Below, piece by piece: positions 54,877 to 64,000 of a DNA stretch of 64,000 nucleotides (position 1 is the first letter of the stretch; the number at the start of each line of letters is the position of its first letter). This DNA is from Bordetella ansorpii (GTDB taxonomy: Bacteria > Pseudomonadota > Gammaproteobacteria > Burkholderiales > Burkholderiaceae_B). The DNA is taken from contig NZ_FKIF01000008.1 of NCBI RefSeq assembly GCF_900078705.1, forward strand, positions 1 through 64,000, given 5' to 3'. The notes under the pieces were generated by a model. It saw only the letters and a program-made list of their open reading frames with translations, ran no database searches and was not told the DNA's origin. The position numbers and the translations under genes are program-made.

Positions 54877-56760
54877 TCAGGCCGCCGGCCCCACGTACCG
54901 GCAATCCAGTTCCAGCGCCAGTTCGTCGCGGCCCAGGATGTCGATCTCCACCGCCGTGCCGCGTTCCAGTTCGGGCATGCCGCCCACCTTGGTGACCAGC
55001 GGCGCATTGGCCAGGCGCACCAGGTCGTCGCGCAGCACGTGCGCCGTCACGCGGGTCAGGCCCTGTTGCTCGATCCAGCGCAGGCACCAGTAGCGTTCCA
55101 TCGAGCCCTGGAACTCGGCCCACGCGGCGTACTGGGCATCGAAGGCGCCGATGATGGCGAACAGGTCGGCATCGCGCGGCTTGAAGGGCGCCACCAGGCG
55201 CGCCGACACGCCGTTGTCCACGGCCGAGATCAGTTGCCACTGGTTGACCAGGTCGACATAGCGGCGCAGCGGCGAGGTGCACCAGGCGTACTGGGGCACG
55301 CCGATGGCCTCGTGCGGCAGGGCCTGGGTGCTCATGCGGACGCGGCCGGCCTGTTGCGAGCGGTAGATGCCCGGCACGCCGTGCTGGTTCAGCAGGCCGC
55401 CCCACAGGTTGTTGGCCAGGATCATGTACTCGGCCACCATGCGGTCCAGCGGCGCATTGCGCTGGCGCGGCACCAGGCGCACCGGGGTGTCCGGATCGTC
55501 GGGGTTGCCGTCCAGATAGAAGCTGTACTCGACGCGCGAGTGGTTCTCGGGCTTGCCGCGCGCCTCGTCGCGCTTGGCCGACAGGGCCTGGGCCATGCGC
55601 CACAGCGGCCGCAGCCAGTGCGCGTAGGGCAGCTCGGCCTGCGGGTCGTCCAGCGCGGCCTCGGTGACCTGCGTGTCCAGCTGGTTGTGGCGCAGGTTCT
55701 CGCGCACCACGATGCGCTCCAGGCGCGTTTCGGATTCGAAGATCTCGCCGGTGGCGGTGTCGGCCGTCACGTACAGCGACAGCGCGGGCACCGCGCGGCC
55801 CGCGTCCAGCGAGAACGCCTGGATCACGCTGTCGGGCTGCATCGGGATCTTGTCGCCGGGCATGTACACCGTGGACAGGCGCGCCCGCGCCAGCTTGTCG
55901 AGTTCGCTGTCGCGGGTGACGGACAGGCCCGGCGCGGCCACGTGCACGCCCACGCGCACCCGGCCTTCGGGCAGTTCGGTCACGGACAGCGCGTCGTCGA
56001 TCTCGGTCGTGGTGACGTCGTCCACCGAATAGATCTCGGCCTCGGACAGCGGCAGCTCGCGCTCGATGGCCGGCACTTCCAGGTCGGGGAAGCCCGTGCC
56101 CCGCGGGAAATGCACCGCCAGGAAGCGGCGCTTGAGCAGCGCCAGGGCATGGGGCCAGGCCCCCAGTTCCAGCAGCAGGCGGTCCGGCGTCTTGTGCAGA
56201 CGGGCGCAGGCGGCGTCCAGCGCCTTCCACGCCTGCGTGTTCTTGTCGGGGCGCACCAGCAGCGACTCGGCGGCCTGGGCGATGACCTCGGGCAGCTTGC
56301 CCGCGGCCATTTCATCGACCCATTGCTGTTGCTGTTCGGCCTGCAGGCGCTTTTTTTCGAGCGCCGCCAGCGCGGCCGCCAGGATGTCGGGCGGGGCGGG
56401 GCGGTAACGGCCGGTGCCGCGCCGGTGGAAATACGCCGGCGCGCTGTGCAGGCGCATCAGCAGCGTGGCGTGCTCGACCGGGGTGGGGGCATGGCCGAAA
56501 TAATCGGCGCCCAGCGACGGGGCGTCGAATTCTTCCTGCGGCGCGCATTCCCAGAGGAACTGCAGATCGATGTCCTCGGCCGCGGCCGTGGCCTGCTCCA
56601 TCAGCGCCGAGGGCGCCGGGGCGGCAAAGGTGAACAGCGTGCTGTTGCGCTTGATCTTGCTTCGCTTGCCGGACTCGGCCTCTACCTGGAGGGTGGAATC
56701 CGCTTCGGACATGATGCTGGCCGCCTTGAAGCCGCCGTCATCTTCATAAAACACGTACAT
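54877..56760 (-). CDS. RNB-domain exoribonuclease (RNase II/R family)
   Basis: This 627-residue nuclease has an RNB catalytic domain with the metal-site block YSVDDVTTTEIDDALSV and further blocks VHVAAPGLSV and APLDRMVAEYMILANN, then a C-terminal S1-like region. It is shorter than RNase R and lacks a lysine-rich tail; the N-terminal 200 residues are diverged, as in the RNB proteins found in this order of bacteria. It degrades RNA 3' to 5' in the cytoplasm. It precedes the TonB-like gene by 57 bases. Confidence 0.88.
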   Translation of the reverse strand: MYVFYEDDGGFKAASIMSEADSTLQVEAESGKRSKIKRNSTLFTFAAPAPSALMEQATAAAEDIDLQFLWECAPQEEFDAPSLGADYFGHAPTPVEHATLLMRLHSAPAYFHRRGTGRYRPAPPDILAAALAALEKKRLQAEQQQQWVDEMAAGKLPEVIAQAAESLLVRPDKNTQAWKALDAACARLHKTPDRLLLELGAWPHALALLKRRFLAVHFPRGTGFPDLEVPAIERELPLSEAEIYSVDDVTTTEIDDALSVTELPEGRVRVGVHVAAPGLSVTRDSELDKLARARLSTVYMPGDKIPMQPDSVIQAFSLDAGRAVPALSLYVTADTATGEIFESETRLERIVVRENLRHNQLDTQVTEAALDDPQAELPYAHWLRPLWRMAQALSAKRDEARGKPENHSRVEYSFYLDGNPDDPDTPVRLVPRQRNAPLDRMVAEYMILANNLWGGLLNQHGVPGIYRSQQAGRVRMSTQALPHEAIGVPQYAWCTSPLRRYVDLVNQWQLISAVDNGVSARLVAPFKPRDADLFAIIGAFDAQYAAWAEFQGSMERYWCLRWIEQQGLTRVTAHVLRDDLVRLANAPLVTKVGGMPELERGTAVEIDILGRDELALELDCRYVGPAA

Positions 56761-56835
56761 ATTTGCGATCGATCCATCTGGCGCCGTCAGGCGCGCCGCC
56801 GGCGGGCGGTGCGGCCAGCCGGAAACAGCGGGTTC

Positions 56836-57459
56836 TCAGTTTGATGTGGAGGCGCCCAGCGCGAAATCCAGCACCTCGGGCTGCCACTGCGCAAAATCGG
56901 ACAGGCCATGGTCGCTGCCCTGGATGATACGCTGCCGGCAACCGGCAAAACGGTCGCGCATTTCGCGCCAGTCGAGCACTTCGTCGCCGGTGGCGGCCAC
57001 GAGGAAATAACGCTCGAGGTGGCTGAGGACGGGAACCTCCATGTCCGCCAGTTCCTGCACGTACTGCGGCAGGAACACGAACGGCGCGTCCGAATGATAC
57101 ATGCGATGCTCGCCCACCTGCGTGGCCAGGTCGCGCGCCGCGTGCACCGCGGGGTTCAGCAGCACCGCCCGGCAATCCAGGCGCTCGGCCAGCCAGGTGG
57201 CGTAGTAGCCGCCCAGCGACGAGCCCACCACGGTCAGGTGGCGGGAGCTGGCCAGGCCCTGCAATTGCCGGTTGGCGATCTCCAGGATCAGGTCGCCGGC
57301 CTCGCGCGGGCTGGCCGGCAATTGCGGGCAGGCCCAGGACTGTGCCAGGCCGCGCGCCGCCATCTCCTGCGCCATCAGGCGCGCCTTGAATGAAGAAGGG
57401 GCCGATCGGAAGCCGTGCAGGTAGAGGATGGCGTGGCCGTGCATGGCGGGGGCGCTCAT
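56836..57459 (-). CDS. YqiA/YcfP-type alpha/beta-hydrolase
   Basis: The 207-residue enzyme has the YqiA-family opening ILYLHGFRSAPSSFKARL, a nucleophile elbow GSSLGGYYATWLAE, and the late block GSDHGLSDFAQWQPEVL with the catalytic His. Family members are small esterases of unknown natural substrate. It overlaps mpl by four bases. Confidence 0.9.
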   Translation of the reverse strand: MSAPAMHGHAILYLHGFRSAPSSFKARLMAQEMAARGLAQSWACPQLPASPREAGDLILEIANRQLQGLASSRHLTVVGSSLGGYYATWLAERLDCRAVLLNPAVHAARDLATQVGEHRMYHSDAPFVFLPQYVQELADMEVPVLSHLERYFLVAATGDEVLDWREMRDRFAGCRQRIIQGSDHGLSDFAQWQPEVLDFALGASTSN

Positions 57460-58820
57460 CGGGCCAGGGCGTCCAGCAGCTTGCCGTGCACGCCACCGAA
57501 GCCGCCGTTGCTCATCACGACCACGTGGTCGCCAGGGCGGGCCGACGACACCACGGCCGCCACCAGGGCGTCCAGGTCGTCGAAGCCGCTGGCGCGCTCG
57601 CCCAGTGGGGCCAGCACCACCGCCGGGTCCCAGCCCAGCGCCTGCTTGCCCTGCTTGGCGCCGAAGCAGAACACCAGATCGGCCTGTTGCAGCGAAGCCG
57701 GCAGGCGTTCGGCCATGGTGCCCAGCTTCATGGTGTTCGAGCGCGGCTCCAGCACCGCCAGGATGCGCGCCTGGCCCACTTGGCGGCGCAGGCCGTCCAG
57801 CGTGGTGGCGATGGCGGTGGGGTGATGCGCGAAATCGTCATACACCTTCACGCCGTTGGCCGTGCCGCGCAGCTCCATGCGGCGCTTCACGCCGCCGAAG
57901 CGCGACAGCGCCGCGATGCCGTCGGCGGCGGGCAGGCCGGCATGCTCGGCGGCCGCCAGCGCGGCCAGGGCGTTCATGCGGTTGTGCTCGCCGCCCAGCG
58001 TCCAGCGCACCGTGCCGCTATCCTGCCCATCGCGCAGCACGGCGAAGGCGCCGTTTGCGTCGGCCGGGCCGGCCCGCCAGGCCCCCTCTGCGCCGAAGCG
58101 TACCGTTTCCGACCAGCATCCGCGCGCCAGCACACGGTCCAGCGCCTCGCTGCCGGCGGGCACGACGATGCGGCCGCTGGCGGGAATGGTGCGCACCAGG
58201 TGATGGAATTGCGTTTCGATGGCCGCCAGATCCGGGAAGATGTCCGCGTGATCGTATTCCAGGTTGTTCAGGATGGCGGTGCGCGGGCGGTAGTGCACGA
58301 ATTTCGACCGCTTGTCGAAGAAAGCCGTGTCGTATTCGTCGGCTTCGATGACGAAGGTGTCCACCCGGGGATCGAAGCGTGCCGACACTTCCAGGTCGGG
58401 GGCGATGCCGCCGATCAGGAAATTGGGGCGGCGGTCGCTGGCTTCGAGGATCCACGCCAGCATCGAGCTGGTGGTGGTCTTGCCATGCGTGCCCGCCACG
58501 GCCAGCACGTGCTGGCCCGGCAGGACGTGGTCGCCCAGCCACTGCGGGCCGGACACGTAGCGCGCGCCGCTGTCCAGGATGGCTTCCATCAGCGGATTGC
58601 CGCGGCTGACGACGTTGCCGATCACGAACAGGTCGGGCGCGAGCGCCAGTTGATCCGCGCCGAAGCCCTCGATCAGTTCGATGCCCTGTTCGGACAGTTG
58701 GGTGCTCATGGGGGGATAGACACCGGCGTCGCAGCCGGTGACCTTGTGGCCGGCCGCGCGCGCGATCAGCGCCAGCCCGCCCATGAACGTGCCGCAAATA
58801 CCAAGAATGTGCAGATGCAT
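57456..58820 (-). CDS. mpl: UDP-N-acetylmuramate:L-Ala-gamma-D-Glu-meso-DAP ligase Mpl
   Basis: Mpl reattaches the murein tripeptide to UDP-MurNAc in peptidoglycan recycling. The 454-residue Mur-type ligase has the opening HLHILGICGTFMGGLALIA, the ATP loop VAGTHGKTTTSSMLAW, the EADEYDTAFFDKRSK block and VYDDFAHHPTAI. It heads the leftward envelope run and is divergent from the thioredoxin-like gene at 58896. Confidence 0.96.
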   Translation of the reverse strand: MHLHILGICGTFMGGLALIARAAGHKVTGCDAGVYPPMSTQLSEQGIELIEGFGADQLALAPDLFVIGNVVSRGNPLMEAILDSGARYVSGPQWLGDHVLPGQHVLAVAGTHGKTTTSSMLAWILEASDRRPNFLIGGIAPDLEVSARFDPRVDTFVIEADEYDTAFFDKRSKFVHYRPRTAILNNLEYDHADIFPDLAAIETQFHHLVRTIPASGRIVVPAGSEALDRVLARGCWSETVRFGAEGAWRAGPADANGAFAVLRDGQDSGTVRWTLGGEHNRMNALAALAAAEHAGLPAADGIAALSRFGGVKRRMELRGTANGVKVYDDFAHHPTAIATTLDGLRRQVGQARILAVLEPRSNTMKLGTMAERLPASLQQADLVFCFGAKQGKQALGWDPAVVLAPLGERASGFDDLDALVAAVVSSARPGDHVVVMSNGGFGGVHGKLLDALAR

Positions 58821-58895
58821 GGGAGATCTCCTGGCGGCATTGTAGAGGGCGCCGCGTTCCCCCGCGCGGGAGCGCTTGCGGTTATGATTCGGCCC

Positions 58896-59414
<519 letters not shown>

Positions 59415-59443
59415 TGACAGGCAGCTTGCAAAAATACGGCGAT

Positions 59444-59472
59444 TTGGCGTAAAAAGTCGCTTTATCTATACT
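59444..59472 (+). promoter_or_regulatory. Sigma-70-type promoter of aroQ (and accBC)
   Basis: TTGGCG (59444-59449), a 17-base spacer and TATACT (59467-59472) form a good -35/-10 pair in an AT-rich patch. Transcription would start near 59479, about 20 bases before the aroQ ATG. It is the best promoter seen in the window. Confidence 0.65.
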
Positions 59473-59497
59473 TTTTGCCGACGTTCATAGCAAATCC

Positions 59498-59932
59498 ATG
59501 GCGCGACGCATTCTCGTATTGCACGGCCCCAACCTGAATCTGCTCGGCACGCGCGAACCCGGTATCTACGGCAGCCGCACGCTGGCGCAGATCGATGCCG
59601 GTTTGGCTGACGTGGCCGCGGAACTGAACGTGACGCTGGCGTCGTGGCAAAGCAACCACGAAGGGGCGCTGGTCGATCGCATCCAGGCCGCGGGCACGGA
59701 CGGCACGGATTTCATCATCATCAATGCCGGCGCCTATACGCACACCAGCGTGGCGATTCGCGATGCACTGGCCGGCGTGGCGATTCCGTTCGTTGAAGTA
59801 CATTTGTCCAACCTGTTCAAGCGCGAACCCTTCCGTCACCACTCGTACCTGTCCGACATCGCCGTCGGACTGATCAGCGGCCTCGGGCCCGATGGCTACG
59901 AAGCCGCGTTGCGCTACGCGGTCCGCCACTGA
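59498..59932 (+). CDS. aroQ: 3-dehydroquinate dehydratase, type II
   Basis: AroQ removes water from 3-dehydroquinate in the shikimate pathway. The 144-residue product has the type II opening [20 protein letters not shown] with the catalytic Tyr24, the block [17 protein letters not shown], and [20 protein letters not shown] with the catalytic His. The aroQ-accB-accC order is widely conserved in this group. Confidence 0.97.
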   Translation: MARRILVLHGPNLNLLGTREPGIYGSRTLAQIDAGLADVAAELNVTLASWQSNHEGALVDRIQAAGTDGTDFIIINAGAYTHTSVAIRDALAGVAIPFVEVHLSNLFKREPFRHHSYLSDIAVGLISGLGPDGYEAALRYAVRH

Positions 59933-60020
59933 CCGGCGACGCATTTTTCCAATTTCCAGCACATGGCGCAGACCCGTACCGGGGGCGCCGCCAACAAATT
60001 AATCGGGAAGCAGCTTCATT

Positions 60021-60473
60021 ATGGACCTCCGAAAACTCAAGACCCTGATCGACCTGGTGGCGGAATCGGGCATTGCCGAACTCGAAATCACCGAGGGCGA
60101 GGGCAAGGTTCGCATCGTCAAGTTCTCGCAGACCCTGCAGCCGGTGGCTTACCACGCGCCTGAAGCCGCCCCGGCCCCGGCCGCCGGCGCCGCGCCCGCC
60201 GCCGCGCCCGCTGCCCCCGCCGCGCCGGCCCCCGTCCAGGGGCACGTCGTCAAGGCGCCGATGGTCGGCACGTTCTACCGCTCGCCCAATCCGGGCGCCG
60301 CCCCGTTCATCGACGTGGGCCAGTCGGTCAAGGAAGGCGATCCGCTGTGCATCATCGAAGCGATGAAGCTGCTCAACGAGATCGAGGCCGACAAGGCCGG
60401 CGTCATCAAGGAAATCCTGGTCGAGAACGGCGAACCGGTCGAATACGGCCAACCGCTGTTCGTCATCGGCTAG
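60021..60473 (+). CDS. accB: Biotin carboxyl carrier protein of acetyl-CoA carboxylase AccB
   Basis: AccB carries biotin between the carboxylase and carboxyltransferase parts of acetyl-CoA carboxylase. The 150-residue product has an N-terminal helical region, a linker of Ala and Pro (about 47-72) and a C-terminal biotinyl domain with the modified lysine Lys116 in [13 protein letters not shown]. accC follows after 89 bases. Confidence 0.97.
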   Translation: MDLRKLKTLIDLVAESGIAELEITEGEGKVRIVKFSQTLQPVAYHAPEAAPAPAAGAAPAAAPAAPAAPAPVQGHVVKAPMVGTFYRSPNPGAAPFIDVGQSVKEGDPLCIIEAMKLLNEIEADKAGVIKEILVENGEPVEYGQPLFVIG

Positions 60474-60477
60474 ATGA

Positions 60478-60520
60478 ATCCCCCCTACGCGCTTTGCGTG
60501 CCCCCGAGAGGGCCCATTTC
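60478..60520 (+). repeat. C-rich spacer element between accB and accC
   Basis: The accB-accC gap begins with a C-run, CCTACGCGCTTTGCGTGCCC and GAGAGGGCCC. This resembles short C/G-rich repeats that recur between genes in Bordetella and Achromobacter, but this window has no second clear copy to prove it. A small CGTGC/GCACG hairpin follows shortly before the accC start. Confidence 0.3.
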
Positions 60521-60562
60521 ACGTGTCGTAGGTCGTGCTAAGCACGGTGGAGCAACTGATAT

Positions 60563-61909
<1,347 letters not shown>

Positions 61910-61918
61910 CACGGACGG

Positions 61919-61947
61919 GCCGGGCCACCCCGCACGGGTGGCCCGGC
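61919..61947 (+). terminator. Strong hairpin between accC and prmA
   Basis: GCCGGGCCACCC and GGGTGGCCCGGC pair perfectly over 12 bases around CGCAC, 10 bases after the accC stop and 33 bases before prmA. The T-run after it is weak (GGCTTT), so it may reduce rather than stop readthrough into prmA. Confidence 0.6.
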
Positions 61948-61979
61948 GGCTTTCACCGAATCACAAACAGGCTTCCACC

Positions 61980-62900
61980 ATGCGTGAACTCGTGCTCCAC
62001 TGCCTCGAGGCGCAGGCCGAGGTACTGTCCGATGCCCTGCTCGAAGCCGGTGCGCTGTCGGTGTCCGTCGAGGACGCCGACTTCGGCACCGACTGCGAAC
62101 GGCCGCTGTTCGGCGAGCCCGGCACCGAGCCCGATGTGCAGGCCTGGGACCGCAACCGCGTCGTCGCCCTGCTGCCCGATGGCGCCGATCCCGCCCAGTT
62201 GCTGGAAGAGGCCCTGGCCGAAGCCGGCCTGAACGCCGAAGCGGCCCAGGACTGGTCGCTGCGCGACGTGCCGGACGCCGACTGGGTGCGCCTGACGCAA
62301 TCGCAGTTCGCGCCCATCCAGATCGCCGAGCGTCTGTGGATCGTGCCCAGCTGGCACCGCGACGATCCCACCGTCACCACCCATGAGGCTGGCGCAGAGG
62401 ACGCCATCCACATCGAACTCGATCCCGGCCTGGCGTTCGGCACCGGCAGCCATCCCACCACGCATCTGTGCCTGGCCTGGCTCGAGGCCGAGTTGCCCCC
62501 GGGCGCCCCGATGCTGGATTACGGCTGCGGCTCGGGCATCCTGGCGATCGCCGCGCGCAAGCTCGGGTCCGGTCCGGTCACGGCCGTGGACATCGACCCG
62601 CAGGCCGTGCAGTCCAGCGCCGACAACGCCCGGATCAACGGCGTCGAACTCGACGCCATGCTGCCCGACGGGCTGCGGGAGGGCACGTTCCAGGTCGTCG
62701 TGGCCAACATCCTGTCCAACCCGCTGAAGGTGCTGGCGCCCATGCTGGCCGCGCGCGTCGCGCCGGGCGGCGACCTGGTGCTGTCCGGCGTGCTCGAGCG
62801 GCAGGCCGAGGACGTGGCAGCCGCCTACGCACCGTGGCTGAAGATGTCCGTCTGGCGCGAGCGCGACGGCTGGGTGTGCCTGCACGGCCGCCGCGACTGA
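61980..62900 (+). CDS. prmA: Ribosomal protein L11 methyltransferase PrmA
   Basis: PrmA trimethylates ribosomal protein L11. The 306-residue enzyme has an N-terminal substrate-recognition domain and a C-terminal SAM-binding domain with [14 protein letters not shown], preceded by [20 protein letters not shown], and followed by [15 protein letters not shown]. The start [15 protein letters not shown] was preferred over an in-frame ATG at 61938, which would read through the hairpin. The DUF3426 gene follows after 12 bases. Confidence 0.96.
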   Translation: MRELVLHCLEAQAEVLSDALLEAGALSVSVEDADFGTDCERPLFGEPGTEPDVQAWDRNRVVALLPDGADPAQLLEEALAEAGLNAEAAQDWSLRDVPDADWVRLTQSQFAPIQIAERLWIVPSWHRDDPTVTTHEAGAEDAIHIELDPGLAFGTGSHPTTHLCLAWLEAELPPGAPMLDYGCGSGILAIAARKLGSGPVTAVDIDPQAVQSSADNARINGVELDAMLPDGLREGTFQVVVANILSNPLKVLAPMLAARVAPGGDLVLSGVLERQAEDVAAAYAPWLKMSVWRERDGWVCLHGRRD

Positions 62901-62912
62901 GCCTTTCCCGCC

Positions 62913-64000
62913 ATGCCGATCACCCGCTGCCCGCAATGCCACACCGCTTTCAGGGTGGTGGCCGACCAACTGCGCGTGCGCAATGGACTGGTGCGTTGCG
63001 GCGTGTGTTCCACGGTGTTCGATGGCCGGGCGTCTCTCGAGAGCGAGCAGGCTCCCGTGGCGCCGCCTCCACCGATGTCGCCCTTCGCGGCCGCGCCCGC
63101 GGCGCCTGAGTTGCCCGCCGCGGCGGCCCCGGCGGCCCCGGCGGCGCCGCCCGCCGTGCTGCGTGGCCGTGCGCGGATGGGCGAGGGCGGGGCCGGGCAA
63201 GCGCCGGCGGAGGCGGTTGCCGCGCGGCAGGATGTCCCATTGCATGGCCGCGATGTCGAGCCGCCCATTTCGCCGTTCGCGCCCCCTGCGCCTGCTCCCG
63301 TCATCCGCGCACGCGATGACGGCGGATTTCCCGCCTGGCCAGACCGCGGCGTGCGCGCCGAGCCCGCCGTGGGCCGGCGCGATCAACGTATCGTGGCCGA
63401 GACGCCATCGGTATTGCGAGGGCGCGCCGATCGCCGCCAGGAGCCCGCTTTCGGCGCAGCGCATCCCTCCATTCCGGCGGAAGGCGATGACGACGATGAC
63501 CGGGCCGACGAATCCCGCTGGTCCGCCGCGCCTTCGTCGGGCATGGGCCGGCCGGCTGGATTCCCTGCCGAGGCGGATCACGGCGATGATCCCCCCTGGC
63601 ACGCCGAACCTGCGGCGCGCTCCCGTGAACCGGTCCGTTCGTCCGCGCGCGCCGAGCCAGGCCGCAACGAGCCTGGCCTGCGCCACGACGATGAAGACGG
63701 CATCGATGGCGCCCCGGCCGATGTCATCTACGGCGACGCCCGCACCCGCTATTCCAGCGCCACCGACAGCGGCCGGGCGCCGCCCGAGTTCCTGGATCAG
63801 GACCGCATCGATTCGCACCGCACCTGGCGCCGCCTGTGGACCTGGGCCTGCCTGCTGGGCCTGCTGGCGCTGGGCGCGCAACTGGTCTTCGCCTACCGCA
63901 CCTCGATCGCCATCGCCGCGCCCGCGCTGCGGCCGGCGCTGACGGCCCTGTGCCAGGCCGCCGGCTGCACGGTGGGCTACGCGCGCCGCATCGAACGCAT
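62913..64000 (+). CDS. Zinc-ribbon DUF3426 membrane protein, C-terminal part outside the window
   Basis: The frame stays open from 62913 to the window end (about 362 codons). It begins with a zinc ribbon (RCPQCHTAF and RCGVCSTVF, four cysteines), continues with about 250 residues of low-complexity Ala/Pro/Arg/Asp sequence, then one membrane helix (about 312-335; LWTWACLLGLLALGAQLVFA) and the start of the DUF3426 domain (ALTALCQAAGCTV). This order is standard for the protein that follows prmA in Burkholderiales; its function is unknown. The long disordered part is larger than usual. Confidence 0.9.
   Translation, partial: MPITRCPQCHTAFRVVADQLRVRNGLVRCGVCSTVFDGRASLESEQAPVAPPPPMSPFAAAPAAPELPAAAAPAAPAAPPAVLRGRARMGEGGAGQAPAEAVAARQDVPLHGRDVEPPISPFAPPAPAPVIRARDDGGFPAWPDRGVRAEPAVGRRDQRIVAETPSVLRGRADRRQEPAFGAAHPSIPAEGDDDDDRADESRWSAAPSSGMGRPAGFPAEADHGDDPPWHAEPAARSREPVRSSARAEPGRNEPGLRHDDEDGIDGAPADVIYGDARTRYSSATDSGRAPPEFLDQDRIDSHRTWRRLWTWACLLGLLALGAQLVFAYRTSIAIAAPALRPALTALCQAAGCTVGYARRIER

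Overview
The window is GC-rich and almost fully coding. It looks like a chromosomal segment of a beta-proteobacterium of the order Burkholderiales, most like Bordetella or Achromobacter (Alcaligenaceae). The reasons are the style of the proteins, a Bug-type (TctC) solute-binding protein, a HAAT-type amide/aromatic transporter operon, an aerobic CoA-dependent aminobenzoate pathway, and the mpl/aroQ/accBC/prmA housekeeping order. The species call is inference; no rRNA or tRNA gene was seen.

Layout. 1-3053: a DUF815 ATPase (cut by the window edge), argJ, and a short-chain dehydrogenase preceded by a long inverted repeat. 3142-10478: a leftward unit (arylformamidase-like hydrolase, MarR regulator, membrane protein) divergent from a five-gene HAAT ABC transporter. 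10747-17112: siaABCD (phosphatase, kinase, phospho-switch protein, diguanylate cyclase) followed by a PAS-PAS-GAF-GGDEF-EAL protein and a clear terminator; a second, membrane-bound EAL protein faces it (17195-18571). 18572-19172 is an AT-richer gap with a possible structured RNA. 19173-29538: a peptide-type ABC transporter interleaved with a three-part opine/D-amino-acid oxidase-like complex, a further FAD oxidase and a LysR regulator. 29865-37755: a seven-gene leftward operon for aminobenzoate (or salicylate) degradation through its CoA thioester. 38108-40769: an Acr3/bile-acid-type carrier and a FapA protein. 41095-46233: hemL, thiE, thiD, rubredoxin, yqgE, ruvX and a PlsC-like acyltransferase. 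46235-50177: two LysR regulators with a Bug protein and an amidohydrolase. 50245-58820: a leftward envelope and housekeeping run (mpl, yqiA-like, RNB nuclease, TonB-like, aroE, mtgA, lptG, apaH). 58896-64000: rightward tlpA-like, aroQ, accB, accC, prmA and a zinc-ribbon DUF3426 protein cut by the window end.

Working together. Two observations stand out. First, a 20-base AT-rich imperfect palindrome lies between the MarR/hydrolase unit and the HAAT operon (5684-5703) and recurs with 18 of 20 bases conserved in front of the aminobenzoyl-CoA operon 32 kb away (37817-37836). This ties a hydrolase, an uptake system and a catabolic pathway into one probable MarR regulon. Second, the complete SiaABCD signalling system carries a fifth, closely packed gene whose cyclase motif is degenerate while its phosphodiesterase motif is intact, so synthesis and breakdown of c-di-GMP appear to be built into the same operon. 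Coordinates, starts and motifs were read by eye; no database or folding program was used.
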